Source: Sinonovacula constricta (lineage: Eukaryota; Mollusca; Bivalvia; Cardiida; Solecurtidae). Taken from it: DNA of 64,000 bases. The stretch spans positions 44,997,914 through 45,061,913 of the forward strand of contig CM017567.1 of assembly GCA_007844125.1 (NCBI GenBank), given 5' to 3'. Below, in pieces: positions 1 through 19,290 of the stretch (its first letter is position 1; each line of letters opens with the position of its first letter). Below the pieces are notes generated by a model. That model had not been told where the DNA came from. It saw only the letters and a list, made by a program, of their open reading frames with translations, and searched no databases. The translations under genes were made by a program, and so were the position numbers.

Positions 1-199
1 TTTGTCAATGTCATTAATGTTGAAGCATCTTTAACTCGGAGGACACATATTTGTTTCAGTAAAAGCATACCATCACATAGAGATTAATACATTTTCTTCG
101 GCAGGTATTAATTGAAATTTCTACTAAAAGAGACGATATAGATAATAAGCCAGAAATAAAATCAAAGGAAAAATACCGGAAAATACCGAAAGCTTCCGT

Positions 200-344
200 A
201 AGATAACGAGTACGCTGACGTTGGCGGAAATGACGTCATAAACGATCATTGTGTTGTAGCAACGTCCATGGTAACGTCACACACACCATTTTGCGCTCAA
301 ACGATCTACACGCTTTTTAAACGCTCTCCAAAATTTCTGAAAAT
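200..344 (+). promoter_or_regulatory. Type A promoter of gene copy 1, with CRE palindrome
   Basis: This block is nearly identical upstream of every 47-nt first exon in the window. It contains the full CRE/ATF palindrome TGACGTCA at 231-238, further TGACG or CGTCA half sites on both sides (around 216 and 275), and a GCCATTTTG-like YY1-type site in most copies (changed to ACCATTTTG here). There is no obvious TATA box. That the motif is a CREB/ATF site is established knowledge; promoter function is inferred from position and conservation across six copies. Confidence 0.5.
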
Positions 345-3300
345 ATGCCTTCTAACGGACACGTGGGTGCTAGGGAGTTCTTTGTTGAATTGTAAGCGTG
401 TATGTGCTAATCACTGGTGACTATATTAATCAAGATTTACTGATTTCTGTTGAACGAAATAGTATTTAAAGATATATGTAGCAGATTGCAGTGGGTGGGG
501 TGATTAGACTTGACGATAATTCCTCTATAATTATATTAAATTTTCAACTGTTTAAAGCTGTTAAAAGTCGCAGATGTTGAATAGTCCTACACAAGAAACA
601 AAAACAAGACGAATGAATCATTATATTTAACACTATATTAAGCATAAACATGTAGAGTCGAAACGGCGAGACTGCATAATAACGGGCGCATTGTCGATTG
701 AATGTGAATACTGGGGTGTGGGGGCGACAGCCCCCAAAATAAAAACATGATCAAATATTTCAATATAAATTTGTCTGTCTTACTACACCACGAAATCATC
801 TATACTGTCCGTCAAGCGATGATGGAAGGGAAATATTAATGACATACATTTTTGTGTATTTTCTAGCGTCCTTTATTATGAAGTTGTCCCTTTAATGCGA
901 TATAACCTATGTGGAAATTTCATGCTTACAAACACATTAATTAAGTTTTCTATCTCTATGTTTATTTATTAATTAATCAAGCACGTCTATAATTTCTAGC
1001 AATACTTCAATTCACTGCTATATTTTGAAAACAATTTGTAATCGTACATTCCAAGCTTTATTGAAGTTGAGTTCAGTTGAAGAAGAATACAAAAACAAAA
1101 GGAATCTTTTTATTGCAAAATAGCTGTACTAAACATACATTAGATGTGACGGCTATAAAACACGTGCATTCTATTACACTTTGTACATACTATTCGGACG
1201 CCGTTGTTTAGAGTTGTGGCTGTCGTCGCGTATGTTGGAGACCCATGTTTTTTTATATATATTCATGAAAAGGCCAAAGTGAAAACGTTTAGAAATTATC
1301 CCCTCCTTCTGGTTTTAAAAGTTATATCCCAAGTTTTACAGAATTTCAAAAGAATAATAATGGTTTACTATAGTATTTTAAAAAGAGTGCGAGAAAGCAC
1401 AGTCACATATCACTACCTTAGTTTCGCTCATTCAAAGAAATCCCCAAATCTTGATGGATTATCAGTCTTTGTGATAATCAAATTACTTAAATGTGCTTAA
1501 GTTTAAAACCAGACGTATCAATTGTTTAAAAGATGAGCCGGTGGTTTTTCCCAGATATAAGTAATTTGAAAACGCTTTTTGCTTTGGACAGTTTATTTGA
1601 TTTTGCTTTCAAATTCCATTGAGTAATTTGGAAATAATTTTACTTAGTTACATCAGGTTATTTGAACACGTTTTAAAAAGTAATATGGTATTTGAAAAAG
1701 TTTCGCCGAAACATTAAAGTTTGGCGTCCGAAATCGCTCATTCGGAACTATAACAATAAACAATCCTGGGAGTTTTTTTTGTTTTGTTTGCTAGTGCAAA
1801 TTTATTCCAGTGTAAAGATTTCAATCTCATCAAATTACTATTTCCCTGTAATATAAAATGTTTTAAAACCCTCCTTTTTAGGAATATAAAACTTTGTAAG
1901 TGCAATCATACGTTTTATCTTACACTCCCCAGAAGTTTCAAATGACCCTGCTACTTTTAAAACGTGTTCAACTGAGTCATATGAACGTTTGTCGTCACCC
2001 AATACCTATAACGACAACGCCTCCTGTGTCTTTTTTCTATACTGTATCATTCTTTTGCAGCCCACAGGCACCCGACACAGTCACATCTTCTGTCCTTGAC
2101 CTTTGTCCTCTGACCTCTGCTGACCCCCTGGGTCTCCTAGCAGCATGGGCTGTCCTTCACGGTTACTATGACCTTTCTCTGACCCCTGTCGTCGACGATT
2201 CACGTGACATCATAGTGGTAGCGGCTCTATGCCCGGAGTTGCTCCCGCAATCACGTGATTCAGGTCTGGTTATCTTATTCCGTCACGTCAAAACTCCTCT
2301 ACCATGTTGTCTGTCCGATATTCTTTCTCATCATACTTATTCTCCAATATGCCATTTGTGTTTAAATACGTCGACATTTTATCCCGGTGTAACGATGTCA
2401 AGTGATCCTTTCCTTTTTCCCCTTCAAGATTCCACCACAAACCAACTAGAACGTAAAAACGTTTTCAAATTCCTCTTGGGAGTAGCAAAACGTTTCATAT
2501 TCCGACAAGGGCAAACTGAGAACAGTTTCAGATCCCCCGTTTCAAATGCCATATTTTCCACATTTTTAACATATAATGGGATGCTCATTTGAGAACGTTT
2601 CTTTTTCAGTCCATTTTAAAACAGGTCTTTTAAATTAATATGTGTCATGCTCTCGGATGCCATTTAAAACGTTTTCAAGTTAAGAGGTAAAAGCTAAATC
2701 GTGGGATGGCATATGAAACGTTTTAAGCTACCGGAGAATGACTTTCGAACACGTGTAAAAGTTTCCGAAGGGATTTTGAAATTAGGGGTGGTTGATAGAC
2801 ATCGTAACACCTCTTAACTTGCATGAGTCTTTTTCCCGGGTTCTGCTATCAAATTCTTCTAATTGAAATTTGTTATCGAAGTTATACGTTCAGTGTAATA
2901 TGACCACAGTGCACTGAATTTCTATATATTTCTATATTCTATATTTTTATGTAGATTTTAAAGCAAAAAAACCCAAAGAACATGCAGACAAAAGACTGAT
3001 ACATAACGAGATAAAAATAAATACACATTTAAATATATGAATATATATGTATATATACGTATATATCAGTCTCTTGTCTGTATGTTCTTTGTGCATTATA
3101 ACATGGCTTGTAAGACTACATAAAAATTGTTGACTGATCCATTTTCTTATTTTCTTATTTTCAGTTTGTTATGTTCATCTTAAAGGTGGTATTTAACAGT
3201 TTGGACCATTTTTCCCTCTTAAATAACAAAACCAATTGTTATTGCCAGACAAATCCCGCTAAATGCTGTTTAGCATAACACTCCATTTGTTTATTTTCTG

Positions 3301-5371
3301 TCTGAACCATGCTGCACAGTTAGCTATATATAAACTAAGAAAACTTGACCACTTTTTAACCGGTTTATTTCATCATCCGGGTAATTCGCTATGACGGCGA
3401 TGTCTATTTTTAGAAGAACTCATCATCGCGGTTATTTATAGCTTTGGAAAGAATGAACATTATAGTGAGTTATGTCACTATCTGTACTGTTTAAAATGGT
3501 ATTTTCTTAGACCAATATTTGAGTTTTTGTTGAAATTATGTCAACATTTCTCAAAACAATGGTAAGGGCTTGTAACATGTATTTGATTTAGACAAATTGT
3601 CGAATACCACCTTTAAACTTAGACTGCATCCAGACTTACAACACGCTGTCTTAATAAAGGTTCTGTTCACGAATTAATTAGAATAGAGATCATGTATGAT
3701 CTAATGCCGAATAGTTGGCAGTTTGCATAGGAATTGGAACATGAAGGGCTCTGAACCCGAGATGTTAAATAATAAAGCATTTGAACGAGAAACTGTGATA
3801 CTCAAATTTTTTTTTTCCATTCTTACACTCATAGAAACAGAAACACTCACAAATGGGCACTGCATTATATGTGTAAATTGCCTTAGAAATACGTGCGACG
3901 TCAGCGTTATCTTTAAACAGTTATTAACAATCAAACATTAACATTTAACATGGATGTCTGTGAAAGACAATCTAACTGCGCTATGTTATTGATGCAAATC
4001 AACTTAAGTGTGACTATATTTAGAAACGTTTCGTATATTTGAATGAACAATTCGAAAAAAAGATATAGTTTTGAACAGCCATGACATACCTTAAACGTAT
4101 TACAACAAAGTGCCTTTTTGAGGTAAAAATTGAAAGTGTAAGAATTTTAATAAGAATATCATTGCTCAGGGATGGATCCAGGGGTGGTGGTGGTGGTGGT
4201 GCATAGGGATGGATCCGGTGGGGGTGGGGGGGTGGGGGTGGGGTGGGGTGGGTAATGCACCCCCCCCCCCCCAACCAGGTAAAAGAGTAGAGTTGTGAAA
4301 ACACATACATGTAAGCTTAAAAAAAGTTTTTAAGTTGTTGACTGCTAAGGTCGAAGTAACGAAGTAAGGGTACCTTACTGTGTATATATATCCAGTATTT
4401 AAAGCGATGAAGTTTAATGGATCTTGATCCATATCCCGTCCCCCCCCCACCCCCCGACCCCACCCCACCCCAATTTTCTGGATCCGCCCCTGTCATTGCT
4501 ATAACGATATACAAAAACCCATATAGATGCTAATGTACCGGTATATTTATAACAGCGGACTTAACATTGTACTGTTTATCCTGTTACAGTCGTACAAGCA
4601 GGGACGAGGAGCGAGGAGACAGACAGTGTGAAGAAAGAGGTGGTGTCGCTGGAGGAAGATCTCTTTCTCTCAGACACAGACACTGACGAAGACGACGACG
4701 ATGATGACGATGTTGATAAATACAACGATGACCCCGACAGAACAATCATAGATAACCAGGGCGACAGCGACTACGGCAGTGATTATGATAGCGATTTTGA
4801 AGACGATGACGACGATAACGACGGTCCTGGTTTGAGCCACCCCGACGAAAGCTTCCTGGGAAAGAACTTTCGCACCAATGCTTCATTTCTAGGCCAAGTT
4901 ACTGGGGAGCAGATTGGTAACGATGCTTTCCGGACCTTTCTGTTTGGTGAGGACACTGACAAGAACTGTGGATCCGCATCCTTCGATGATGACTCGTCGG
5001 AATATGACTCGAGCGACAGCGACTCGTCAGATTTTGAATCAAACGATAGCGACTCGTCAGATTCTGACTCAAACGACTTTTGCTCTTCTGATTCCGAGTC
5101 GACCGATAATTCAGATGTTACAAAAGACGACGAAAGTGACGATGATGTTGCCGACGACTGTCCCGAAAATTGTCCTTGCAAGGTCGGAAGTTTGATGCGG
5201 ATAGCGCCCATTCGACGTCGGCATGACGTTGTATCCCCTTTGTACAAGAAGCTGTTGAGGTACCGATTCCTACGCCGTGTAAAACGGTTCCAGTACGAGT
5301 GTTGTGAGTACGAGTGCAGCGTTCGATGGCCTAGAATGAGGCGGTACGAAGTGACCATCGACTACGACTAG
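345..5371 (+). CDS. Acidic Asp/Ser-rich protein, copy 1 (three exons, 343 aa), function unknown
   Basis: Proposed exons are 345-391, 2061-2263 and 4590-5371. The junctions are GAATT|GTAAGC, TTTTGCAG|CCC, TTCAG|GTCTGG and TTACAG|TCG, and the phases fit (47 + 203 + 782 = 1032 nt, 343 codons plus TAG). The start is ATG at 345 (MPSNGHVGAREFFVE), the same in all copies. Residues 1-83 have no signal peptide and form a mildly hydrophobic segment. About 110-281 is a low-complexity Asp/Glu/Ser stretch with many SD and SDSD motifs (CK2-like sites). About 275-343 is Cys- and Arg-rich (CPENCPCK, then RRVKRF and ECCEYEC). I do not recognise the family; a nuclear or nucleic-acid-binding role is only a guess from composition. 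The exon 2 donor GTCTGG is weak, which is the main doubt. Apart from the MITE and G/C-rich fold-back in intron 2, I see nothing else nameable in the introns. Confidence 0.6.
3184..3612. mobile_element. TTAA-flanked MITE in intron 2 (copy 1)
   Basis: The terminal inverted repeats begin AGGTGGTATT and end AATACCACCT, and each end is bordered by TTAA (3180-3183 and 3613-3616). A TTAA target duplication is the hallmark of piggyBac-type transposition, so this looks like a non-autonomous piggyBac-like MITE of about 430 bp with no coding capacity. The same insertion is present in the other two gene copies, so it predates the segmental duplication. Confidence 0.6.
4164..4500. repeat. G-rich/C-rich fold-back repeat next to exon 3 (copy 1)
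   Basis: A G-rich stretch with GGTGG repeats and a GGATCC core faces a C-rich stretch ending in GGATCCGCCCCTG. The outer ends form an inverted repeat around the shared GGATCC(A/G)-G motif, consistent with a small fold-back or MITE-like element. Homopolymer lengths differ in each copy. It lies about 90 bp upstream of the exon 3 acceptor. Runs like these are prone to G-quadruplex formation and to sequencing error. Confidence 0.4.
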
Positions 5372-5639
5372 TCGTCTTTACTTTTGAAAGGAAGATAGTT
5401 TTGTAGAAGTGCCAAAAGCAATGTTAAGGAGGGTTGCTCACAGATCTTCAGAATTGTGTCCTATTTTCAATCATACGGTACTTTTATGTATGTTTAGCAT
5501 GAAAACATACCAAATGTACATTCTACATTTGTACATTCAGTTTATGCTAGCTTCTCCGTTTGGCATGAATAATGTAAGTGATAGGATGGTCTATCACTAC
5601 TCATGACAAAGCAATCACGCATCATTCCAGTAAAGGTAA

Positions 5640-5880
5640 GCTTGTCTTGATTTGATGTTGAGGTCACCCCAGCACAAACATGTTTATTTAAGAGACATCC
5701 AGCTACACTTGGCGAATGAACACCCACAAATATATAAGAAGAACGACTAGCACACCACAGGCCAGCTGGAAGACCTCCCCACATAAAAGTTTCCGATCCG
5801 AATAAAACTTGAACCCACGTATGAGATGTCGGTGATTCAAGGGCGTATAACCATAACGCTAAAAGTGAGTGCCTGCAAGA
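5640..5880 (-). repeat. SINE-like sequence with tRNA-type A and B boxes
   Basis: On the minus strand a TAGCGTTATGG A-box-like motif is followed about 35 bp later by GTGGGTTCAAGTT, resembling a tRNA B box. After these come the GAGGTCTTCCAGCTGG tail that recurs in the next SINE-like block, and other shared sequence. The tRNA-like part lies at about 5,800-5,865. An AATAAA at 5,801-5,806 on the plus strand could serve as a poly(A) signal for the upstream gene, but this is speculative. Confidence 0.4.
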
Positions 5881-6004
5881 CACAACTCATGTTCAATGTA
5901 GAATAATCTGTAAGTTAGTTGCGTTTCGATTAGCTTGCTTTGTTTTTCTCCACGCTAAGCCTCCAGTTGCTGATTTTTGTCATTTCTGACACACCTGAGC
6001 GACA

Positions 6005-6330
6005 CAATTAAAGTTGGAGATGACTGGTCAAGCCTCTGGTTAAAACATTCAGCGGTCCGCAGTTCATATGGAAGACGAAACTCCACATGGCACGACACCC
6101 AACCCCATCCCCACCTGCAACACTAATCGAGACTTGAACCATGCGGTTATTTACAAGCCATAGCTTTATATAAATGTAGAGAAAAGGGACTGCTTGCATT
6201 GAATTCCGACCATAGTTAGCCGGAAGACCTCCTTCTTTCAACGTTTTCGCCCTGACTGGGACTTGAACCCACACAAGACTGAGGCTCTAATGACCTTTAG
6301 GTCGTCGACTTGGCAGGTAGGTCATCAGGG
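6005..6330 (-). repeat. tRNA-derived SINE-like block
   Basis: On the minus strand a perfect B box GGTTCAAGTCC lies at 6,258-6,269, preceded by a tRNA-like arm and followed by a tail containing GGAGGTCTTCCGGCTAAC. A second GGTTCAAGTCTC motif occurs near 6,130. The block recurs after exon 3 of each gene copy, so it belongs to the duplicated unit. Not a functional tRNA gene: no full cloverleaf is apparent. Confidence 0.4.
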
Positions 6331-6860
6331 AGAGTAAATGAGAGAACATAACTGATCGTTTCTGCGAGTATAAGGTATGTGTGTATTAGCATTATTGATA
6401 TACAAGGTTCCTGGAAAACATCCTGGATTGGTAAGGAGAGGTTTCATAATGCTAAATAACTCTAGCTGGTTACGTGTTGGTAGAATAAATAGCTCAAACT
6501 TATCAATGTGTTGTGTTATATGACTTCCTTTATCCTTCAACAATATTCTTCTGAAAGCAAGTTATATGGTATTTGAAAAAGTGTAACCGAAACATTTATG
6601 TCGGGCCTTTTTGATCGCTGATCGTATACGATTAAAATTAACAAGTGTGCGTTTTTTGGTTGTTATGACTGATCATTTTTTAAACCCTACTCTTTAATAA
6701 CATAAAACATCTGTAACTGCACTCATATGATTTATGTTACATATCCCGGAAGTTTTAAATGACCACGGTACATTGAAATTATGTTGATTTGTCTTGGATC
6801 CAATAATATCTGGGAGTCATAAATATGAACATAACTGCGTATGTGGCACCATCTAAACTC

Positions 6861-6863
6861 CCT

Positions 6864-6939
<76 letters not shown>

Positions 6940-6985
6940 TTCCTTTTCTCTCTCCCTCTCTCTCTCTCTTTCTTTCTCTCTCTCC

Positions 6986-7018
<33 letters not shown>

Positions 7019-7073
7019 CCTCTCTCCCTCTCTCTCTCTCTGTGTCTCCCTCTCTCTTTCTCTCTCTCTCTCT
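6861..7073. repeat. (CT)n microsatellite
   Basis: Imperfect CT dinucleotide run with occasional TTT and CCC interruptions, immediately before the 80-bp satellite region. Long ORFs of SLSL or RERE on the two strands here are artefacts of the repeat. Confidence 0.9.
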
Positions 7074-7186
7074 GGGGTATTCCTCCGCCAATTAATAGCT
7101 GAGTGTCACTAATGATTACATATGTACAACTACGGTGGCTCTAACATAAAGTTTGTCTATTCTAATAATAACTGAACGTAACTAAT

Positions 7187-7830
7187 ATGACCATTACTGC
7201 CCCGGTGGCGCTACCCGAACATTAGTCTGGGGCCTTCCTCCGCCAATAATATCTGGCGTCACTAAAATGACCATTACTGCCCCGGTGGCGCTACCCGAAC
7301 ATTAGTCTGGGGTCTTCCTTCGCCAATAATATCTGGCGTCACTAAAATGACCATTACTGCCCCGGTGGCTCTACCCGAACATTAGTCTGGGGTCTTCCTT
7401 CGCCAATAATATCTGGCGTCACTAAAATGACCATTACTGCCCCGGTGGCTCTACCCGAACATTAGTCTGGGGTCTTCCTTCGCCAATAATATCTGGCGTC
7501 ACTAAAATGACCATTACTGCCCCGGTGGCTCTACCCGAACATTTGTCTGGGGCCTTCCTCCGCCAATAATATCTGACGTCACTAAAATGACCATTACTGC
7601 CCCGGTGGCTCTACCCGAACATTAGTCTGGGGTCTTCCTTCGCCAATAATATCTGGCGTCACTAAAATGACCATTACTGCCCCGGTGGCTCTACCCGAAC
7701 ATTTGTCTGGGGCCTTCCTCCGCCAATAATATCTGGCGTCACTAAAATGACCATTACTGCCCCGGTGGCTCTACCCGAACATTTGTCTGGGGCCTTCCTC
7801 CGCCAATAATATCCGACGTCCCTTTTATGA
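7187..7830. repeat. 80-bp satellite array, family I (about 8 units)
   Basis: Monomers of 80 bp repeat CCGAACATTAGTCTGGGG, CCGCCAATAATATCTG and ACCATTACTGCCCCGGTGG. Many here read TGGCGTCACT rather than TGACGTCACT. This is the short counterpart of the expanded array at 20,077-26,365. Confidence 0.9.
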
Positions 7831-8394
7831 ACGTAACTGGTTTTACCCGAACATTAGACTCATGTTTTCCTCCATCAATATCTAGGCGCCCCTAATACGG
7901 CCATAACGGCGTCGGAGGCTTTACCTAAGTATTTACCTGGCGTTTTCCACCGCCATTATTACCTGGGTTAGTTTCATTTTTTTTACCATTTATAGCTGGG
8001 CATCAAGTGTATGATCAATCTCAAAATGAAATCAATGGTGTACGATTAGATGAACAATATTGCTGAACATTTTAATATTGAAAGGGTCATTTCACTCAGT
8101 CTATTACCATACTAATGCAGTGTTTATGTTGAATGCTATACACAAGGTTTGTTGTGTGCAGTGTTTTTGATTGGGGTTGTATTGGTAAAATTGTAAATGG
8201 AAAAGCTTGTTAAGACAATGTCACTAATGTTGAAGCATATTTAACACGGAGGACACATCATTGCCTCAGTAAAATCCTACCATCACATAGAGATTTATAA
8301 TTTACTTCGGCAGATATAAATGGAGATTGCTACTAAATAGACGATATAGAAAAAAAAAATCCAGAAAGAAAATCAACGTTAAACTTCCGGAATA

Positions 8395-8538
8395 TACCGA
8401 GACTTTCCGTAAAATACCGAATATGCTGACGTTGGCGGAAATGACGTCATAAACGACGTCCATGGTAACGTCACACACGCCATTTTGCGCTCAAACGATC
8501 TACACGCTTTTTAAACGCTCTCCAAAAATCCTGAAAAA
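8395..8538 (+). promoter_or_regulatory. Type B promoter, unit 2, with CRE palindrome
   Basis: Near-identical to the type A promoters: TGACGTCA at 8,442-8,449, flanking TGACG and CGTCA half sites, and GCCATTTTGCG before the exon. It lacks the short ATCATTGTGTTGTAGC segment found in type A copies. Promoter activity is inferred. Confidence 0.45.
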
Positions 8539-8585
8539 ATGCCTTCTAACGGACACGTGGGTGCTGGGAAGTTCTTTGTTGAAAT
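8539..8585 (+). CDS. Alternative first exon (type B), unit 2
   Basis: A 47-nt exon beginning ATGCCTTCTAACGG, encoding MPSNGHVGAGKFFVE plus two bases, followed by the donor GTAAGTGTG. Length and phase match the type A first exon, so it could splice in frame to exon 2 at 12,762 as an alternative start about 2.5 kb upstream of exon 1A. It could equally be a non-functional duplicate. No second or third exon lies between it and exon 1A. Confidence 0.4.
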
Positions 8586-9594
8586 GTAAGTGTGTTTGTT
8601 GTAATATCTGGTGACTATATTAATCAAGATTTACTGATTTCTGTTGAAAGAATTGCCATTTAAAGGCATATGTAGTAGATTGCACTGGGTGGGGTAATTG
8701 TCATTATTTTCATGTTTATATTTATTATATTAAATAAAAGTTTCAACTGTTTAAAGCTATTAAAAGAGGCAGATGTTTCAATACACAACAACACCACCAC
8801 CAAATGTAAATAAATAAATAAACAAGAACAACAAAGAAACATATCGCTTTCTTAGTTTCGCTCATTCAAAAAAGTCGCACAAATCTTGATGGAATACTTA
8901 TCTTTGTGATTATCCAATTAGTTAAATGTGCTAAAGAGTAAAAACATATATATCAATTATACTCGTGTTGGATAATTAATTAAATTCAAATCAATTAAAA
9001 ATATATATTGTCAACAATTTGCCGACGAAGGAATGTAAAAGATGGGACTAGTCAGACCTTCCCCGCTGGATTCATGTCCGGTCCGGTGCAAGAACTTTCA
9101 TGTTGGGAGTGCCGGTGGTTCTACCCAGACATAAATAGTTTGAACACGCTTTTTATTTGTTTCCGACGATTTACTTGAATTCGTTTTCTTATTCCATCGA
9201 CTAACGTGGAAATGTTTTTATTTCAGTAAGAGTGGGTCATTTGAATACGCCTTAACAAGTAAAATGGTATTTGAAAAAGTGTAACCGAACATTAATGTTG
9301 GGGGCTTCAAATCGCTAATTGAGTACGATTAAATTTAACGAGTGTGCGTGTTTTTTGTTATTTCTAGGGCTCGTCAAATTGATTTTTTTCCCTGTTATTT
9401 CAAACGTTTTTTATTTTAACCCTAGTTTTTAGGAATATAAAACGTCAGTAAGTGCAATCATACGATTTATCTTACACATCCGGAAGTTTTAAATGACCAC
9501 GATACATTTTAAACATGTTGATTTGTCTTGGATCCAATAATGTCTGGGCGTCATAAATATGACCATAACTCCGTCTGTGGCACCATCTTAACTA

Positions 9595-9801
<207 letters not shown>

Positions 9802-9904
9802 GGGGTCTTTCCTCCGCCAATTAATAGCTGAGCGTCACTAACGTTCATATATGTACAACTACGGTGGGTCTAACATAAGGGTTGTATGGGACCATTCTAA
9901 TAAT

Positions 9905-10385
9905 AATTGAACGGAACTAATATGAACATAACTCCGTTAGTGGCTCTACCTGAACATATGTCACGGGTCTACCTTGGTCAATGATATCTGACGTCACTTA
10001 CATGACCATAACTGCCTCGGTAGTTCTACCCGAACATTAGTCACGGGTCTTCCTTGGTCAATAATATCTGACGTCACTTACATGACCATAACTGCCTCGG
10101 TAGTTCTACCCGAACATTAGTCTCGGGTTTTCCTCCGCCAATAATATCTGACGTCACTTACATGACCATAACTGCTTCGGTAGTTCTACCCGAACATTAG
10201 TCTCGGGTTTTCCTCAGCCAATAATATCTGACGTCACTAATATGACCATAACTGCGTCGGTGGTTCTTCTTGAACATTTGTCTGGGGTTTTCCTCAGCCA
10301 ATAATATCTGACGTCACTAATATGACCATAACTGCGTCGGTGGTTCTTCTTGAACATTTGTCTTGGGTCTTCCTCCGCCAATATC
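9905..10385. repeat. 80-bp satellite array, family I variant (about 6 units)
   Basis: 80-bp period with TGACGTCACT, ATGACCATAACTGC and CGAACATTAG. A neighbouring pair near 9,960-10,100 is nearly identical and one of them is missing from the homologous array at 28,445, consistent with unequal exchange. Confidence 0.85.
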
Positions 10386-10904
10386 TAGTCGCTCCTAATA
10401 CGGCCATAACGGCGTCGGAGGCTGTACCCAAATATTTACTTGGAGTTTTCCACCGCCATTATTACCTGTATTTGTTTCATTTTTACCATTTATAGCGTGG
10501 CGTGACGGGTATGATCAACCTTAAAATGAAATCAATGGTGTACGATTAGATGAACAATATTGCTGAACATTTAAACCTAGAAACGGTATTTCACTCAGTC
10601 TATTACCATACTAATGCAGTGTTTTTGTTGAATGCTATACACAAGTTTTGTTGTGTGCAGTGTTTGATTGGGGTTGTATTGGTAAAATTGTAAATGGAAA
10701 AGCTTGTTTTGACAATGTCATTAATGTTGAAGCATCTTTAATTCGGAGGACACATCTTTGTTTAAGTGAAAGCATACAATCACATAGAGATTAAAAAATT
10801 TTTTTCGGCAGGTATTAATTGAAATTTCTACTAAAAGAGACAATATAGATAATAAGCCAGAAATAAAATCAAAGGAAAAATACCGGAAAATACCGAAAGC
10901 TTCC

Positions 10905-11051
10905 GTAAGATACCGAATACGCTGACGTTGGCGGAAATGACGTCATAAACGATCATTGTGTTGTAGCAACGTCCATGGTAACGTCACACACGCCATTTTG
11001 CGCTCAAACGATCTACACGCTTTTTAAACGCTCTCCAAAATTTCTGAAAAT
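10905..11051 (+). promoter_or_regulatory. Type A promoter of gene copy 2, with CRE palindrome
   Basis: TGACGTCA at 10,938-10,945, with flanking half sites and GCCATTTTGCG ahead of the ATG. Near-identical to the block at 200-344. Confidence 0.5.
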
Positions 11052-18346
<7,295 letters not shown>

Positions 18347-18599
18347 TCGTCTTTATTTTTGAAAGGGAGATAGTTTTGTAGAAGTGCCAGAAGCAATGTT
18401 AAGGAGGGTTGCTCCCAGATCTTCAGAAATGTGTCCTATTTTCAATCATACGGTATTTTTTATGTATGTTTAGCATGAAAACATACCAAATGTACAGTCT
18501 ACATTTGTACATTCAGTGTGTGCTAGCTTCTCCGTTTGGTATGGATATTGTAAGTGATAGGATGGTCTATCACTACTCATGACAAAGCAATCACGCACC

Positions 18600-18870
18600 A
18601 TTCCAGTAAAGGTAAGCTTGTCTTGATTTGATGTTGAGGTACACCCCAGCATAAACATGTTCATTTAAGAGACATCCAGCTACACTTGGCGAATGAACAC
18701 CCACAAATATATAAGAAGAACGACTAGCACACCGCAGGTCAGCTGGAAGACCTCTTTACATAAAAGTTTCCGATCCGAATAAAACTTGAACCCACGTATG
18801 AGATGTCGGTGATTCAAGGGCGTATAACCATAACGCTTAAAGTGAGTACCTGCAAGACACAACTCATGTT
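18600..18870 (-). repeat. SINE-like sequence with tRNA-type boxes, unit 2
   Basis: Homologue of the minus-strand block at 5,640-5,880, with the same B-box-like GTGGGTTCAAGTT and A-box-like TAGCGTTATGG. Confidence 0.4.
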
Positions 18871-18979
18871 CAATGTAGAATAATCTGTAAGTTAGTTGCG
18901 TTTTGATTAGCTTGCTTTGTTTTTCTCCACGCTAAGCCTCCAGTTGCTGATTTTTGTCATTTCTGACACACACAATTAT

Positions 18980-19290
18980 GGTTGTATTGGAGATGCCTGG
19001 TCAAGTCTCTGGTTAAAACATTCAGCGGTCCACAGTTCATATGGAAGACGAAACCCCAAATGGCACAACATCCAACCCCATCCTGCAACACTAACCGAGC
19101 CTTGAACCATGCGTGTATTTACAAGCCATTGTTTTATATAAATGTAGAGAAAAGGGACTGCTTGCTTTTAATTCCGACCATAGTTAGCCGGAAGACTTCC
19201 TTCTTTTAATGTTTTCGCCCTAACTGGGACTTGAACCCACACAAGACTGAGGCTCTAATGACCTTTAGGTCGGCGACTTGGCAGGTAGGT
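18980..19290 (-). repeat. tRNA-derived SINE-like block, unit 2
   Basis: Homologue of 6,005-6,330, with the B box GGTTCAAGTCC on the minus strand near 19,230. Confidence 0.4.

Larger units (their letters stand above)
6560..8210. repeat. Satellite-bearing dispersed element, unit 1
   Basis: A body (GGTATTTGAAAAAGTG...CCGGAAGTTTTAAATGACC) leads into a (CT)n tract, then 80-bp tandem repeats, then a conserved tail running from about 7,830 (ATCTAGGCGCCCC) to GGGGTTGTATTGGTAAAA at about 8,170-8,200. The same body-array-tail order occurs six times in the window. I do not recognise the family. Confidence 0.5.

Noticed and set aside
1204..1500. 98-aa ORF in intron 1, repeated at 11946-12200 and 30298-30651
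   Set aside because: Similarity among copies only reflects the recent segmental duplication. One copy is shifted by a T-run indel, and partly homologous sequence in the B modules is not open.
1900..2592. 230-aa ORF treated as a stand-alone gene
   Set aside because: Only 2061-2263 behaves as coding. In copy 2 the frame is broken on both sides of this exon.
3701..3941. Overlapping 72-77-aa ORFs on both strands in intron 2
   Set aside because: Recurs in the duplicates only because of unit identity; no coding signature, and copy 2 is disrupted.
4783..5358. 191-aa minus-strand ORF opposite exon 3 in each copy
   Set aside because: Shadow of the GAC/GAT- and TCG-rich acidic exon; no independent start context or splice signals.
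6240..6310. tRNA gene on the minus strand
   Set aside because: A good B box but no complete cloverleaf; it is repeated with SINE-like tails after each gene copy.
6732..7112. Long ORFs of alternating Ser-Leu or Arg-Glu on both strands (also at 9528-9841, 19793-20140, 28009-28361, 47126-47465)
   Set aside because: They are translations of (CT)n microsatellites and have no conserved boundaries.
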